A stretch of 64,000 bases of DNA, taken from Peptoniphilus duerdenii ATCC BAA-1640. Lineage in GTDB: Bacteria > Bacillota > Clostridia > Tissierellales > Peptoniphilaceae. The notes beneath the pieces are model-generated. The model was given only the letters and a program-made list of their open reading frames with translations, ran no database searches and was not told the origin of the DNA. Shown in pieces: positions 15,819 through 25,284 of the stretch. Made by a program: the position numbers and the translations under genes. Within the stretch, counting starts at the first letter, position 1. Every line of letters starts with the position of its first letter. Location of the stretch: contig NZ_GL397071.1 in assembly GCF_000146345.1 (NCBI RefSeq), forward strand, positions 1,287,720 through 1,351,719, given 5' to 3'.

Positions 15819-17018
15819 ATGATTAAAAATTTAAGAAAACATTTGAAGGTTTGTATCTTTCTTTTGTTACTACTTGTACCAGTAAGTGCTAGTGTAGGCG
15901 CACCGAGAATATTTGTAAATAATTACTTCGTAGATTCTGATGCTGCTCCAGTCATTGAAAACGGAAGGACACTGGTTCCAGTTAGAATTATTTCAGAAAA
16001 ATTGGGATACAATGTGAATTGGGACGGAGCGAATAAGACTGTAGAAATCACAGGCGATGCAAAAACTATAAAGCTAACTATCGGAAGCAGTACATATCTA
16101 GATGATGGTACCGAAATGCCACTGGACGTGGGAGCAAAGATTGTAAATAGCAGAACCATGGTGCCTATTAGACTTGTGTCTGAAGCATTTTCACAAAAAG
16201 TAATTTGGGACAATGAAAATAGAGTCGTAGCAGTTGGGGAAGGCTACCAAGATCAAGCAAGTTCTACCTGTACATTTGAAGCTGCAAAGGTAACAAGGGT
16301 AATCGACGGCGACACCATAGAAATCGACAGAGGAAAGGGAATTGAAAAGGTAAGATTTATCCTTGTGGATTCACCAGAAACGAAACATCCTAAGAAACAA
16401 GTAGAATATTATGGAAAAGAAGCCTCTGAATTTACAACAAAATGGTTGGAAGGTAGGAGAATTTATTTAGAAAAAGATGTAAGAGAAACGGATAAGTATG
16501 GTAGACTTCTTAGATATATATGGCTAGTTAAACCAGCTACAGATACTCCTACCAATGAAGAAATAGGAAGTTATATGTTTAATTCCTATCTTGTAAGAGA
16601 TGGATATGCTGTGGTCGCACAGTTTCCACCAGATATCAAATATGTAGAAATACTAAAGACATTTGAAGCTTATGCAAGAGAAAATAATTTAGGTCTATAT
16701 GGAGTACCAATCACAGTTGGCGCCGAAGCAAAAGGAACCACTGAAGCCGTAAAAGATACTACGACACCAGTAAATGCACCTAAAGCTGAAGTAAAAGAAG
16801 ATAAAGAAAATAAAAACATAAATACTCAAACGAATAAAAATAATTCGAAAGAGCCTGCTTATAAGTATGCAAATGGAAGAATAATTGGAAATAAAAAGAG
16901 AAAGATATACCATGTGCCAACTGGAAGGGACTATAAAAAGGTTCACCTTAAAAATGCGGTCTTCTTTGACACTGAAGAAGAAGCAATAAAAGCAGGATAC
17001 AGACGAGCTCAACAATAA
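15819..17018 (+). CDS. Secreted nuclease: copper-amine-oxidase-N stalk + thermonuclease (SNase) + C-terminal sunset-like domain
   Basis: 399 residues. A signal peptide (about 1-27) is followed by a copper-amine-oxidase-N module at about 30-150, with the paired TLVPVRIISEKLG and TMVPIRLVSEAF signatures. The SNase domain covers about 155-290 with catalytic features intact: VIDGDT (Asp), VRFILVDSPET (Arg, Asp, Glu) and DKYGRLLRY (second Arg). A Lys/Asn-rich linker leads to a C-terminal segment (NGRIIGNKKRKIYHVPTG ... FFDTEEEAIKAGYRRA) like the sunset/Ada-like domain. It should cut DNA/RNA outside the cell, perhaps for nutrient scavenging or against extracellular traps. AGGAGG precedes the start, 24 bases after the HIRAN gene. 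Confidence 0.88.
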   Translation: MIKNLRKHLKVCIFLLLLLVPVSASVGAPRIFVNNYFVDSDAAPVIENGRTLVPVRIISEKLGYNVNWDGANKTVEITGDAKTIKLTIGSSTYLDDGTEMPLDVGAKIVNSRTMVPIRLVSEAFSQKVIWDNENRVVAVGEGYQDQASSTCTFEAAKVTRVIDGDTIEIDRGKGIEKVRFILVDSPETKHPKKQVEYYGKEASEFTTKWLEGRRIYLEKDVRETDKYGRLLRYIWLVKPATDTPTNEEIGSYMFNSYLVRDGYAVVAQFPPDIKYVEILKTFEAYARENNLGLYGVPITVGAEAKGTTEAVKDTTTPVNAPKAEVKEDKENKNINTQTNKNNSKEPAYKYANGRIIGNKKRKIYHVPTGRDYKKVHLKNAVFFDTEEEAIKAGYRRAQQ

Positions 17019-17022
17019 ACAT

Positions 17023-17073
17023 AAAAAGACAAAAACCAAAGTTACAATTTAGCTTTGGTTTTTTTGTCTTTTT
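17023..17073. terminator. Strong bidirectional terminator between nuclease and gpx genes
   Basis: A 19-bp near-perfect stem (17023-17041 with 17053-17073) containing ACCAAAG/CTTTGGT, flanked by A- and T-rich runs. Confidence 0.85.
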
Positions 17074-17136
17074 GATATTTTTAGTATGAAAATTTTATTT
17101 TAATTTAAAATTGAAGATTTTATTTTTTAAATTACT

Positions 17137-17607
17137 TTACAACAATTCTTCAATCTTTTCTTCGATCTTCTCAGGTTTTGTAGAAGGTGCAAATCTATCA
17201 GTCACATTCCCATTCCTATCCACTAGAAACTTAGTAAAGTTCCATTTGATAGCACCGCCCAAGATTCCTTTTTGTTGAGATTTTAAATAAGTAAATAGAG
17301 GAGATTCATTCTCTCCATTTACATCCACTTTTTCAAATTGAGGAAAAGTAGTTCCAAAATTCAAACTGCAAAAACTTTTAATCTCATCTGAATTTCCAGG
17401 AGCCTGGCCGCCGAATTGATTGCAAGGGAAATCTAAAATGACAAACCCTCTATCCTTATACTTTTCGTATAGCGCTTCCAAACCTTCGTACTGTGGAGTA
17501 AATCCGCATTTAGTAGCAGTGTTTACTATGAGCAGTACTTTTCCTTCAAAATCTTTTAAGGAAATATCTCTTCCTTCATTATCTTTAACAATATAATCGT
17601 AAATCAT
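17137..17607 (-). CDS. Glutathione peroxidase family (thiol peroxidase)
   Basis: 156 residues. The catalytic centre is [12 protein letters not shown] with Cys (not selenocysteine), followed by [13 protein letters not shown] (Gln of the tetrad) and [12 protein letters not shown] (Trp, Asn). In bacteria these Cys enzymes usually reduce hydroperoxides with thioredoxin rather than glutathione. I chose the ATG at 17607 because GGAGG lies 5 bases upstream; an in-frame start 27 bases further up has no site. Convergent with the nuclease gene, divergent from mraZ. Confidence 0.93.
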   Translation of the reverse strand: MIYDYIVKDNEGRDISLKDFEGKVLLIVNTATKCGFTPQYEGLEALYEKYKDRGFVILDFPCNQFGGQAPGNSDEIKSFCSLNFGTTFPQFEKVDVNGENESPLFTYLKSQQKGILGGAIKWNFTKFLVDRNGNVTDRFAPSTKPEKIEEKIEELL

Positions 17608-17756
17608 AAATTCCTCCATTGAAAAGATACCCAATTAATCAAAAAATTATGTAATTTTAGATAAAAATTTAAAAAATCATAAGAAATTTAAAAAAATCGA
17701 AGAAAAATTAAAAAAAATTGAAATTTATCGCATAATCTTGCTAAAAAGACTAGTAT

Positions 17757-17784
17757 TTGGAATGGATGTGTTGTAAAATATAGT
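17757..17784 (+). promoter_or_regulatory. Weak candidate promoter for the dcw cluster
   Basis: TTGGAA (17757-17762), 16 bases, then TATAGT (17779-17784), in a 224-base AT-rich gap between gpx and mraZ. Each hexamer matches 4-5 of 6 consensus bases. MraZ usually binds repeats in this gap; I could not identify a convincing GTGGG-type repeat set. Confidence 0.3.
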
Positions 17785-17831
17785 TAATGGGAGAGGAATG
17801 GAGTGAATTCACACCTAATGGAGGAATATGT

Positions 17832-18263
17832 ATGTTAATTGGGGAATACAATCTAACTCTTGATGATAGAGGCAGAATAATAATTCCATCAAAACTTAGA
17901 AACGACCTTGAAGACTCTTTTGTAATGACAAAAGGTCTCGATGGCTGTATTTTTGTGTACCCAAAAACAGAATGGGAAGAAATCTCAAAAAAGGTTAGAT
18001 CCCTTCCTCTAAGCAGCAAGGAAGCTCGTGCTTTCCAAAGATCTTTCTACTCCAAGGCTGTCCTAACAAATTTAGATAAACAAGGCAGGGTTTTGATTCC
18101 TCAAAGCTTAAGAGATCACTCAGGGCTTGTAAAAGACGGAATAATCGTGGGACTTGATGTGAGGGCAGAAATCTGGTCTCTAGAAAAATGGCAAGAAATG
18201 GATGAGGATTTAGAATCTAGCTACGAAGACAATGTAATGACACTAGGCGGTGAGATGCTATGA
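17832..18263 (+). CDS. mraZ: Transcriptional regulator MraZ
   Basis: 143 residues, start MLIGEYNLTLDDRGRIIIPSKLR, with two AbrB/SpoVT-like MraZ half-domains (the second near LTNLDKQGRVLIPQSLRDH). A DNA-binding protein that represses its own division/cell-wall operon in other bacteria. ATG 17832 was chosen because GGAGG lies 7-8 bases upstream and the family starts at this Met. It overlaps rsmH by four bases (ATGA) and leads the cluster. Confidence 0.95.
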   Translation: MLIGEYNLTLDDRGRIIIPSKLRNDLEDSFVMTKGLDGCIFVYPKTEWEEISKKVRSLPLSSKEARAFQRSFYSKAVLTNLDKQGRVLIPQSLRDHSGLVKDGIIVGLDVRAEIWSLEKWQEMDEDLESSYEDNVMTLGGEML

Positions 18264-19204
18264 CAAACTTTGAGCATATCCCTGTACTTTTCAATGAAAC
18301 TATAGAAGGTTTAAATATTCGAGAAAATCACATATATATGGACTGTACAATTGGCGGTGCAGGCCATAGCAGTGAAATTTTAAAAAGGCTAAATGGTACT
18401 GGTCTTTTAGTTGGGATAGACCAAGATGAGTTTGCACTTTATACATCTGAGAAGAGACTTAGAGAAATTGGAGATAATTTTAAACTATTCAACAATAACT
18501 TTGAGCTTTTCAGAGAAAATCTAGATTCACTTGGAATTTCTAAGGTGGATGGAATTCTCCTCGATTTGGGAGTTAGTTCCCATCAATTCGATGAAGCATC
18601 TCGAGGATTTTCTTATAATTATGACGCACCACTTGATATGAGAATGAATAAATCCACCAGAATCACTGCAAAAGATATTGTGAATACATATTCTAAAGAA
18701 GCACTTATGAAGATATTCTACGAATATGGAGAAGAAAAATGGTCGAAAAGAGTTGCAGAATTTATAGTTAAGGCAAGAAACTCAAAAACCATTGAAACCA
18801 CATTTGAACTAGTAGAAATTATAAAAGCTGCCATTCCAAAAGGAGCTAGAAGTGGGGGACCACACCCAGCTAAGAGAATCTTCCAAGCCCTTAGAATAGA
18901 AACAAATGATGAGCTTGGAGTGCTTAGAAGGAGTCTGGGAGATATGATTGAGTCTTTAAACCCAGGAGGCAGAATCTGTGTAATATCATTCCATTCACTG
19001 GAAGATAGAATCGTAAAGGATACATTTAAGTACTACTACTTGGACTGTATATGTCCACCGGAAGTGCCAGTATGTACTTGTAATAAAAAAAGAGAGATAG
19101 AAATAATAACGAGAAAGCCGATCACAGCATCTAAAGAAGAACTTGCTATTAACAATCGTGCTCACTCTGCAAAACTGAGAATTGCTGAGAAGCTAGAGGT
19201 ATAA
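18260..19204 (+). CDS. rsmH: 16S rRNA (cytosine1402-N4)-methyltransferase RsmH
   Basis: 314 residues. The SAM-binding start HIPVLFNETIEGL and DCTIGGAGHSSEIL, then GILLDLGVSSHQFD and the C-terminal SFHSLEDRIVKD and RAHSAKLRIAEK motifs, define RsmH (MraW). It methylates N4 of C1402 in the ribosomal P-site. Second gene of the dcw cluster, translationally coupled to mraZ. Confidence 0.97.
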   Translation: MTNFEHIPVLFNETIEGLNIRENHIYMDCTIGGAGHSSEILKRLNGTGLLVGIDQDEFALYTSEKRLREIGDNFKLFNNNFELFRENLDSLGISKVDGILLDLGVSSHQFDEASRGFSYNYDAPLDMRMNKSTRITAKDIVNTYSKEALMKIFYEYGEEKWSKRVAEFIVKARNSKTIETTFELVEIIKAAIPKGARSGGPHPAKRIFQALRIETNDELGVLRRSLGDMIESLNPGGRICVISFHSLEDRIVKDTFKYYYLDCICPPEVPVCTCNKKREIEIITRKPITASKEELAINNRAHSAKLRIAEKLEV

Positions 19205-19205
19205 A

Positions 19206-19586
19206 ATGAAGAAGAAAATAAAAAAATCAATAAAAAGAAAAATAAATATCCCTCTTGTGCTAACAGCATCTATTGTTATAATATTAATTGGAACTGTTTC
19301 AGTTTTGAGATCTCAAATAACTAAACTCGACAATGAAATCATCTCTCAAAGTTCTGAGATAAAAGATTTGGAAGAAACCAAGATGTCATTAGAAGGAGAA
19401 CTTCAAGGAATTGTTAGTTCAAACAATTTAAAGGAAGTTGCACAATACAGACTGGGAATGGTTTATCCAGAAGATAATCAAATAGTTTATATAGATGTAA
19501 AAGATGATAAGCAAAAAAGCGATGTAAAGAACAATGTATTTCTAAGTCCTATTGTTTCAGTTTTGAAGTCATTTACTAGAAATTAG
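19206..19586 (+). CDS. ftsL: FtsL-like cell division protein
   Basis: 126 residues: a very basic N-terminus, one membrane helix (VLTASIVIILIGTVSVL), then a coiled coil (ITKLDNEIISQSSEIKDLEETKMSLEGEL) and a tail with YRLGMVYPEDNQIVYI. This is the FtsL/DivIC topology, and the position between rsmH and the PBP gene supports FtsL. It would form the FtsQLB (DivIB-FtsL-DivIC) complex that activates septal synthesis. Sequence similarity in this family is low, so the call rests on topology and place. Confidence 0.85.
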   Translation: MKKKIKKSIKRKINIPLVLTASIVIILIGTVSVLRSQITKLDNEIISQSSEIKDLEETKMSLEGELQGIVSSNNLKEVAQYRLGMVYPEDNQIVYIDVKDDKQKSDVKNNVFLSPIVSVLKSFTRN

Positions 19587-19595
19587 GAGGCACTT

Positions 19596-21929
19596 TTGAA
19601 AAGAAGGAAAAATAAGACGACCAGGGGCAGTTTTAAAGGCGATATACGGACAGTTTTTAACCGTAGAATTTTCTTTTTACTAAGCTTCCTGGTTTTATTT
19701 TTTATATTACTTGTATTTAGATTATTTTATATACAAATATTTAAATCTGAAGATTTAACTAAACAAGCCCTTAATCAGCTTACAAAGAAAGAATCGATTA
19801 ACTCCAATAGAGGGCTTATATACGATGCAAACAAAAAAATTCTTGCTTTAAATGTGTCGAAATCTAAAATTTATTATGATTCAAACAATATAAAACCGGA
19901 TAAAGGTATGCAAAAGGGCAAGAAGGAATCGGAAGAAGCATACAAAAAGAGAATGGATGATTTCGCAGCCATTAGACAGAAGAAATTGGAAGATGATGCG
20001 AGATATTTTTCAAATATTTTAAATCTTGATGAAAGGGAAACTCTAGTTAAAATTAGCCAAAACAAGAGAGTGACCCTTGCAAAAGACGTAGATAGAAAGA
20101 TTGCTCTTGAAATCAGAGAACAAAAGAATAAATGCGTCAGCTTCGATGACTATATTAAGAGATTCTATCCATTTGGAAAGTCGATGAGTCATGTGCTAGG
20201 ATTTCTTGACAATGAAAACTATGGTATCTATGGACTTGAAAGACAATTTGACGATGAACTTGTAGGTATTAAAGGTAAATCTATAAAGATTAAGGACGAA
20301 CAGCTTAAGCAAATTCCTATGACTGACGAGAAACAGTATGCTCCACAGGATGGGCTTGATCTTGTGAGCACGATCGATGTAAATATCCAAGGTTTCGCTG
20401 ACAAAGCTGCTGAAGAATCTAAATTAAAGACGGAAGCGGAAAGGGTAACAGTCATAGTACAAAATACTAAGACTGGAGAAATCCTAGCCATGGTGGATAA
20501 GGATGACTACGATCCAAACTATCCAAGACTTCCAATAAATGAAAAACAAGAAAAAGATTTTAAAAATTTGTCGGAAGAAGAACTGCTAAAGGCTTGGAGT
20601 GACAACTGGAAAAATTCTAGTATCGAAAGTCAATACGAGCCAGGTTCAACATTTAAACTTATAACTGCAGCTTCCGCTCTAGAAGAGGACACTACAAATT
20701 TACAAAAGACATACACATGTCCGGGAGTTTTAACAGACATGAAAGGCGTAAGAATAACCTGTACATCTAGTCGTAGAGGCTCAAAAACTCTGGCAGAAGC
20801 AATGGCAGAATCTTGCAATATTTCATTGGTAAAGATAGGTAGAGAACTTGGAGCAGAAAAATTCCTTAAATTTATAAGATCCTTTGGTTTTGGAGAGAGA
20901 ACAGGTATAGATCTAAGAGGTGAAGTGAAGGGAACTATTCCAGCTTCAGCAAATCAAATTTCTAAGGTTGCAATCTCAACTATTAGTTATGGTCACGGTA
21001 TAGCTGTTACTCCAATTCAACTTATAAATGCGGTGTCTGCCATAGGGAATGGCGGCTATTTAAACAAGCCTTTAATCGTAAAAGAATTGGTGGACAAAGA
21101 AGGAAATGTAATAGAAAAATTCAAAAAGACCACCTATAGAAGAGTTATATCTGAAGAAACTTCTAAAACCATGAGGGAGCTTATGAGGGGTGTTGTAGAA
21201 GAAGGTACCGGTAAGTATGCAGCAGTTCCTGGCTACAAAGTCGGAGGCAAAACTGGTACAGCTTATATAGCTTCATCAAAAGGTGGTTATGAAGATGAAT
21301 ACTATTCATCATTTATAGGACTTGCTCCTATTAAAGATCCAGTGATAACCGTACTAGTAGTAGTTAAAAAGCCGGTAGGAAATTTCTACGGCGCAACAGT
21401 TGCAGCGCCGGTTGCAAAAGAGGTAATGCAAGAAACTTTGGAATACTTAAAGATTCCAAAGACAGAGAAGATAGATAAAGTAGACAATAAAGAACAAGTG
21501 GTGGTCCCAGATGTAACGGGAAGACTTGTGATGGATGCAGGTAAGATAATAGTCAATTCAAACCTTAAATTCTCATCAGACAAATCCAAAGTTACAGAAA
21601 ACTCCGTAGTAGTTTCACAAAGACCAGCAGCAGGAGAAATGGTACCGCAAGGAAGTATAGTTGATATAACTGTAAATGAAAACACTGAAAAGATGGTGCC
21701 TATGCTTATTGGCAAGAGTAAAGAAGATGCAGAAAAAGTGCTTTCTGAACTTGGAATTAAGTATAAAATAGAAGGAGAAGGCTATATTACTAGCCAATCT
21801 ATTAAGGCAAAGACAATTGTTACAGATGAAGTAATAGTCTTGACCACCGACAGAGATTTCGATAAAGTTGAAGAGTCAGTTATAAATAACGACAAAAATA
21901 ATAAAAATGAGGATAAAAATAAAAATTAG
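19596..21929 (+). CDS. Septal class B penicillin-binding protein (FtsI/SpoVD/PBP2X type) with PASTA domains
   Basis: 777 residues, TTG start with AGGAGG upstream. One N-terminal membrane helix, a PBP dimerisation domain, then the transpeptidase: SxxK is GSTFK with Ser351, SxN is SCN near residue 407, and KTGT lies near 551. Two PASTA repeats follow (VVPDVTGRLVMDAGKII and MVPMLIGKSKEDAEKVL) and an Asn/Lys-rich tail. It cross-links septal peptidoglycan with FtsW. An unusual ~80-residue Lys/Glu-rich stretch lies near residues 90-150. The gene could equally be named ftsI, pbp2B or spoVD. Confidence 0.93.
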   Translation: MKRRKNKTTRGSFKGDIRTVFNRRIFFLLSFLVLFFILLVFRLFYIQIFKSEDLTKQALNQLTKKESINSNRGLIYDANKKILALNVSKSKIYYDSNNIKPDKGMQKGKKESEEAYKKRMDDFAAIRQKKLEDDARYFSNILNLDERETLVKISQNKRVTLAKDVDRKIALEIREQKNKCVSFDDYIKRFYPFGKSMSHVLGFLDNENYGIYGLERQFDDELVGIKGKSIKIKDEQLKQIPMTDEKQYAPQDGLDLVSTIDVNIQGFADKAAEESKLKTEAERVTVIVQNTKTGEILAMVDKDDYDPNYPRLPINEKQEKDFKNLSEEELLKAWSDNWKNSSIESQYEPGSTFKLITAASALEEDTTNLQKTYTCPGVLTDMKGVRITCTSSRRGSKTLAEAMAESCNISLVKIGRELGAEKFLKFIRSFGFGERTGIDLRGEVKGTIPASANQISKVAISTISYGHGIAVTPIQLINAVSAIGNGGYLNKPLIVKELVDKEGNVIEKFKKTTYRRVISEETSKTMRELMRGVVEEGTGKYAAVPGYKVGGKTGTAYIASSKGGYEDEYYSSFIGLAPIKDPVITVLVVVKKPVGNFYGATVAAPVAKEVMQETLEYLKIPKTEKIDKVDNKEQVVVPDVTGRLVMDAGKIIVNSNLKFSSDKSKVTENSVVVSQRPAAGEMVPQGSIVDITVNENTEKMVPMLIGKSKEDAEKVLSELGIKYKIEGEGYITSQSIKAKTIVTDEVIVLTTDRDFDKVEESVINNDKNNKNEDKNKN

Positions 21930-21938
21930 GAGTATGAG

Positions 21939-22889
21939 ATGAAGTATTTAATATCATTTGTACTAGGAGCTGTAATCTCACTAATTCTAGGACCGATAAT
22001 AATACCGGTTCTTAAGAGTATGAATGCAGGTCAGAGTATCAGAGAAGATGGACCAGAGAGTCATTTGACAAAAGCGGGTACACCAACCATAGGTGGGCTT
22101 ATTTTTCTATCTTCATTTTTAATATCAAATATAGTTTTGGCTAATTTCTCAGTAGATTTTTTAATAGTTCTATTTGCAACATTTGCATTTGGAGCTGTGG
22201 GATTTATAGACGACTATATAAAGGTAGTTAAGAAGAGAAATCTTGGACTTACTGCGATTCAAAAGTTAGTTCTACAAATTATATTCTGTTTAGTAGTTCT
22301 ATATTTTCAATACAATTCAAAGGAACTATCAACAGAAGTATACGTTCCATTTGTAAAGAAAATGGTTAGCTTTAACTATTTCTATATACCATTTATAATA
22401 TTTGTAATAGTTGGTGTAGTGAACTCTGTAAATTTAACAGACGGGCTTGATGGACTTAGTTCAGGAGTTACAACTATAGTTCTACTATTTTTCGCAGCAG
22501 TAGCACTTAAATTTGAAAGATATTCAATAGCTATAGCATCATTTGTACTTGCTGGCTCACTGGTTGGATTTTTAAAATTTAACAAATTCCCAGCCAAAGT
22601 ATTCATGGGAGATACAGGATCATTGGCTTTAGGAGGAGCAGTAAGCTCCATAGCAGTGCTTCTTAATATTCCGCTTTTACTACCTGTAGCCTGTGGAGTT
22701 TATTTTATAGAAACTTTATCCGTAATACTCCAAGTACTAAGCTATAAAATAAGAGGAAAAAGAATATTTTTGATGTCACCACTTCACCATCACTACGAAC
22801 AAAAAGGATGGAAGGAAACAAAAGTTGTAAAAGCATTCTACATTGCACAGATAATTCTATGTATATTGGGATACTTACTAATAATTTAA
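21939..22889 (+). CDS. mraY: Phospho-N-acetylmuramoyl-pentapeptide transferase MraY
   Basis: 316 residues, about ten membrane helices. Signature acidic motifs GFIDDYIKV, NLTDGLDGLSSG and FMGDTGSLALG, and the loop MSPLHHHYEQKGW, are complete. It moves phospho-MurNAc-pentapeptide from UDP to undecaprenyl phosphate, making lipid I. Ten bases after the PBP gene. Confidence 0.97.
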   Translation: MKYLISFVLGAVISLILGPIIIPVLKSMNAGQSIREDGPESHLTKAGTPTIGGLIFLSSFLISNIVLANFSVDFLIVLFATFAFGAVGFIDDYIKVVKKRNLGLTAIQKLVLQIIFCLVVLYFQYNSKELSTEVYVPFVKKMVSFNYFYIPFIIFVIVGVVNSVNLTDGLDGLSSGVTTIVLLFFAAVALKFERYSIAIASFVLAGSLVGFLKFNKFPAKVFMGDTGSLALGGAVSSIAVLLNIPLLLPVACGVYFIETLSVILQVLSYKIRGKRIFLMSPLHHHYEQKGWKETKVVKAFYIAQIILCILGYLLII

Positions 22890-22899
22890 TGGTAAAGAA

Positions 22900-24195
22900 A
22901 TGAAAATTTTAATAATAGGAACTGGAACAACAGGTAAATCCGTCTATAATTATGCAAAAAAACACGAAATAGATGCGTTTATATTAGATGAAAGAGAAAA
23001 TTATGATGGATTTGAAAGAGAAGATATATTTAACGGTGACTTTAGCGGCATAGATTTTGCTGTTAAAAGCCCGGGAATAAAACCTGAATCCAAAATAATA
23101 AAAACATTAGAAGATAAAAATATAAAGATAATTTCTGATATAGAATTTGCTTCATATTTTTATAAAACAAAGGATATAGTTGCGATAACTGGCACTAATG
23201 GCAAGACTACCATCACTACACTTGTAAATGAAATATTAAATAAGGTTGGAAAATCTTATGCGGTAGGAAACATTGGAGTAGGAGTCATGGATGTGATTGA
23301 CTATGATCCGAAATTTATAGTTTGTGAAGCTAGTTCATTTCAACTAGCTTATATAGACAAGTTTCATCCTCATGTAGCTGTTATAACAAATATAACAAGC
23401 GACCATTTGGATTGGCACAAGACTGTAGAAAATTACAGAAAAGCAAAAGAAAATATATATAAAAACCTAGAAGAAGATGATTTTTTGATTCTAGGCGCAT
23501 CATGTGACTATGTAAAGACCATCAATGCAGGAGTAAAAAACACTTTTTATTATTCCTACGATGATCTAGGAAGACCAGGACTTTTCACCAAGGATGAAGA
23601 AATAATTTTTAGGCATTTTGATGGTACTTTAGAAAATATTATGAAGGTATCAGATGTCTTTATAAAGGGTAGACACAATATTGAAAATGCAATGGCTGCA
23701 ATACTTTCTGCATATTCACTGGGAGTGGATTTAGAAATAATTGTAGATACGATTAAAAACTTCAAGGGTGTTGAACATAGAATTGAGTTTGTAAGGACTT
23801 TTAATGGAATAAGTTACTACAACGATTCTAAAGGAACAAATCCAGATAGTACAGACGTGGCTCTTAAAGCTTTTGAAAAATCGGTATTAATAATAGGCGG
23901 ATACGACAAGGGATCTGACTTTAAAAAACTTTTGGAAGATAACAAAGATAAAATCACATCTCTTGTAGTCATGGGTGCAACCTCAGAGCTTATTATAAAA
24001 GAGGCAACAGAGCTTGGTATAGAAACTACAAGAGTAAAAGATATGGAAGAGGCGGTATCTGTAGCAACTACTATTGCAAGAGAAAACCATTCTGTAGTTC
24101 TACTTTCACCTGCGTGTGCTTCTTGGGATATGTATCCAAACTATGAAGTAAGAGGAAGGCATTTCAAAGAAATAGTAATGGGATTGGAGAGATAA
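22900..24195 (+). CDS. murD: UDP-N-acetylmuramoyl-L-alanine--D-glutamate ligase MurD
   Basis: 431 residues with three Mur-ligase domains: an N-terminal Rossmann-like part (IIGTGTTGKSVYNYAKK), the ATP-binding central domain with GTNGKTT (near residue 97) and ASSFQLAYI, and the C-terminal domain with YNDSKGTNPDST and VLLSPACASWDMY. It adds D-Glu to UDP-MurNAc-L-Ala. It is the only mur ligase in this cluster; murC, murE and murF are elsewhere or replaced. Confidence 0.97.
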   Translation: MKILIIGTGTTGKSVYNYAKKHEIDAFILDERENYDGFEREDIFNGDFSGIDFAVKSPGIKPESKIIKTLEDKNIKIISDIEFASYFYKTKDIVAITGTNGKTTITTLVNEILNKVGKSYAVGNIGVGVMDVIDYDPKFIVCEASSFQLAYIDKFHPHVAVITNITSDHLDWHKTVENYRKAKENIYKNLEEDDFLILGASCDYVKTINAGVKNTFYYSYDDLGRPGLFTKDEEIIFRHFDGTLENIMKVSDVFIKGRHNIENAMAAILSAYSLGVDLEIIVDTIKNFKGVEHRIEFVRTFNGISYYNDSKGTNPDSTDVALKAFEKSVLIIGGYDKGSDFKKLLEDNKDKITSLVVMGATSELIIKEATELGIETTRVKDMEEAVSVATTIARENHSVVLLSPACASWDMYPNYEVRGRHFKEIVMGLER

Positions 24196-24197
24196 TT

Positions 24198-25283
24198 TTG
24201 AAAGATAAACTTTTCAAAAATGTAGATAGAACCCTATTAATAGTAACTATAATATTGGTTTTATTCGGAGTTGTGTTTATAACCTCTGCTGGTATTCCAA
24301 ATGGAGTTAAGAACCACGGAGATGAATACTATCAAATAAAGACACATATTCCACTACTTATGGTGGGAATAGTTGCCATGTTAATAGGTACAAAACTATC
24401 TAGGAGACAACTTCAATTTTTTGGAGTAATAGGATTTTTCCTATCATTAATTGCAGTTGCGCTCTTATTTACGAGCCTAGGTAAGACTGAACATGGTCAA
24501 GTCAGGTCAATATTAATTCCTGGGATTAACAAAGGATTCCAACCTTCAGAATTTATAAAGGTAAGTTCTATTATATTTTTTGCAAGTTTTCTCTCCCAGG
24601 TTAGAAATAGGATTGATGATTCAAAAATATTTATATATGCCTTAGCGGTTATGGGACTATCAGCGGGTCCAATACTATTTAAAGACTTTTCGACCGCTGC
24701 GGTTATAGGAGCTACTCTTTTTATAATGCTCTTTGCAGCAGGAATGAAAAATCATCAGTTCGTAGTAATAGCTGCCCTTGGATGTGTAGTGGCGGTTTTA
24801 TTCGTAACTAAGTATGGATATAGAATGGATAGGTTCAAGGGATTCTTCTCTGATGAGATGAATAAAGAGACTTATCACCAATTTCAATCTCTATACGCAA
24901 TGGCGGTAGGCGGACTATTTGGAGTAGGATTATTTCATTCAAGATTTAAATACAATATATTTGCCGCCCATTCAGATTTTATAATTGCGGTTATAGCTGA
25001 AGAGATAGGACTGTTTGGAGTGCTAATAATAATTATTTTATTTGTAGTATTTATATATAGGGGGTATACTATATCATATAGGGCAGAAAATTACTTTGAT
25101 AAACTGGTGGCACTGGGGATAACTTCCTACATTGGTATCCAAGCCCTATTTAATATTGCCGTTGCCTGCAAATTCATGCCCGCAACAGGGATTACACTTC
25201 CATTTGTATCATACGGAGGTACATCTATTATAGTTGCACTAGGCTCTGTAGGAATATTACTAGGCATTTCAAAACGAGGTTAA
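24198..25283 (+). CDS. FtsW/SpoVE-type SEDS peptidoglycan glycosyltransferase
   Basis: 361 residues, about ten membrane helices, TTG start two bases after murD. SEDS features: QPSEFIKVSSIIFFASFL, DFSTAAVIGATLF, and the C-terminal FNIAVACKFMPATGITLPFVSYGGTS. The catalytic Asp loop lies between. It polymerises glycan strands from lipid II at the septum together with the PASTA PBP upstream. Position argues for FtsW rather than RodA. Confidence 0.92.
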   Translation: MKDKLFKNVDRTLLIVTIILVLFGVVFITSAGIPNGVKNHGDEYYQIKTHIPLLMVGIVAMLIGTKLSRRQLQFFGVIGFFLSLIAVALLFTSLGKTEHGQVRSILIPGINKGFQPSEFIKVSSIIFFASFLSQVRNRIDDSKIFIYALAVMGLSAGPILFKDFSTAAVIGATLFIMLFAAGMKNHQFVVIAALGCVVAVLFVTKYGYRMDRFKGFFSDEMNKETYHQFQSLYAMAVGGLFGVGLFHSRFKYNIFAAHSDFIIAVIAEEIGLFGVLIIIILFVVFIYRGYTISYRAENYFDKLVALGITSYIGIQALFNIAVACKFMPATGITLPFVSYGGTSIIVALGSVGILLGISKRG

Positions 25284-25284
25284 A

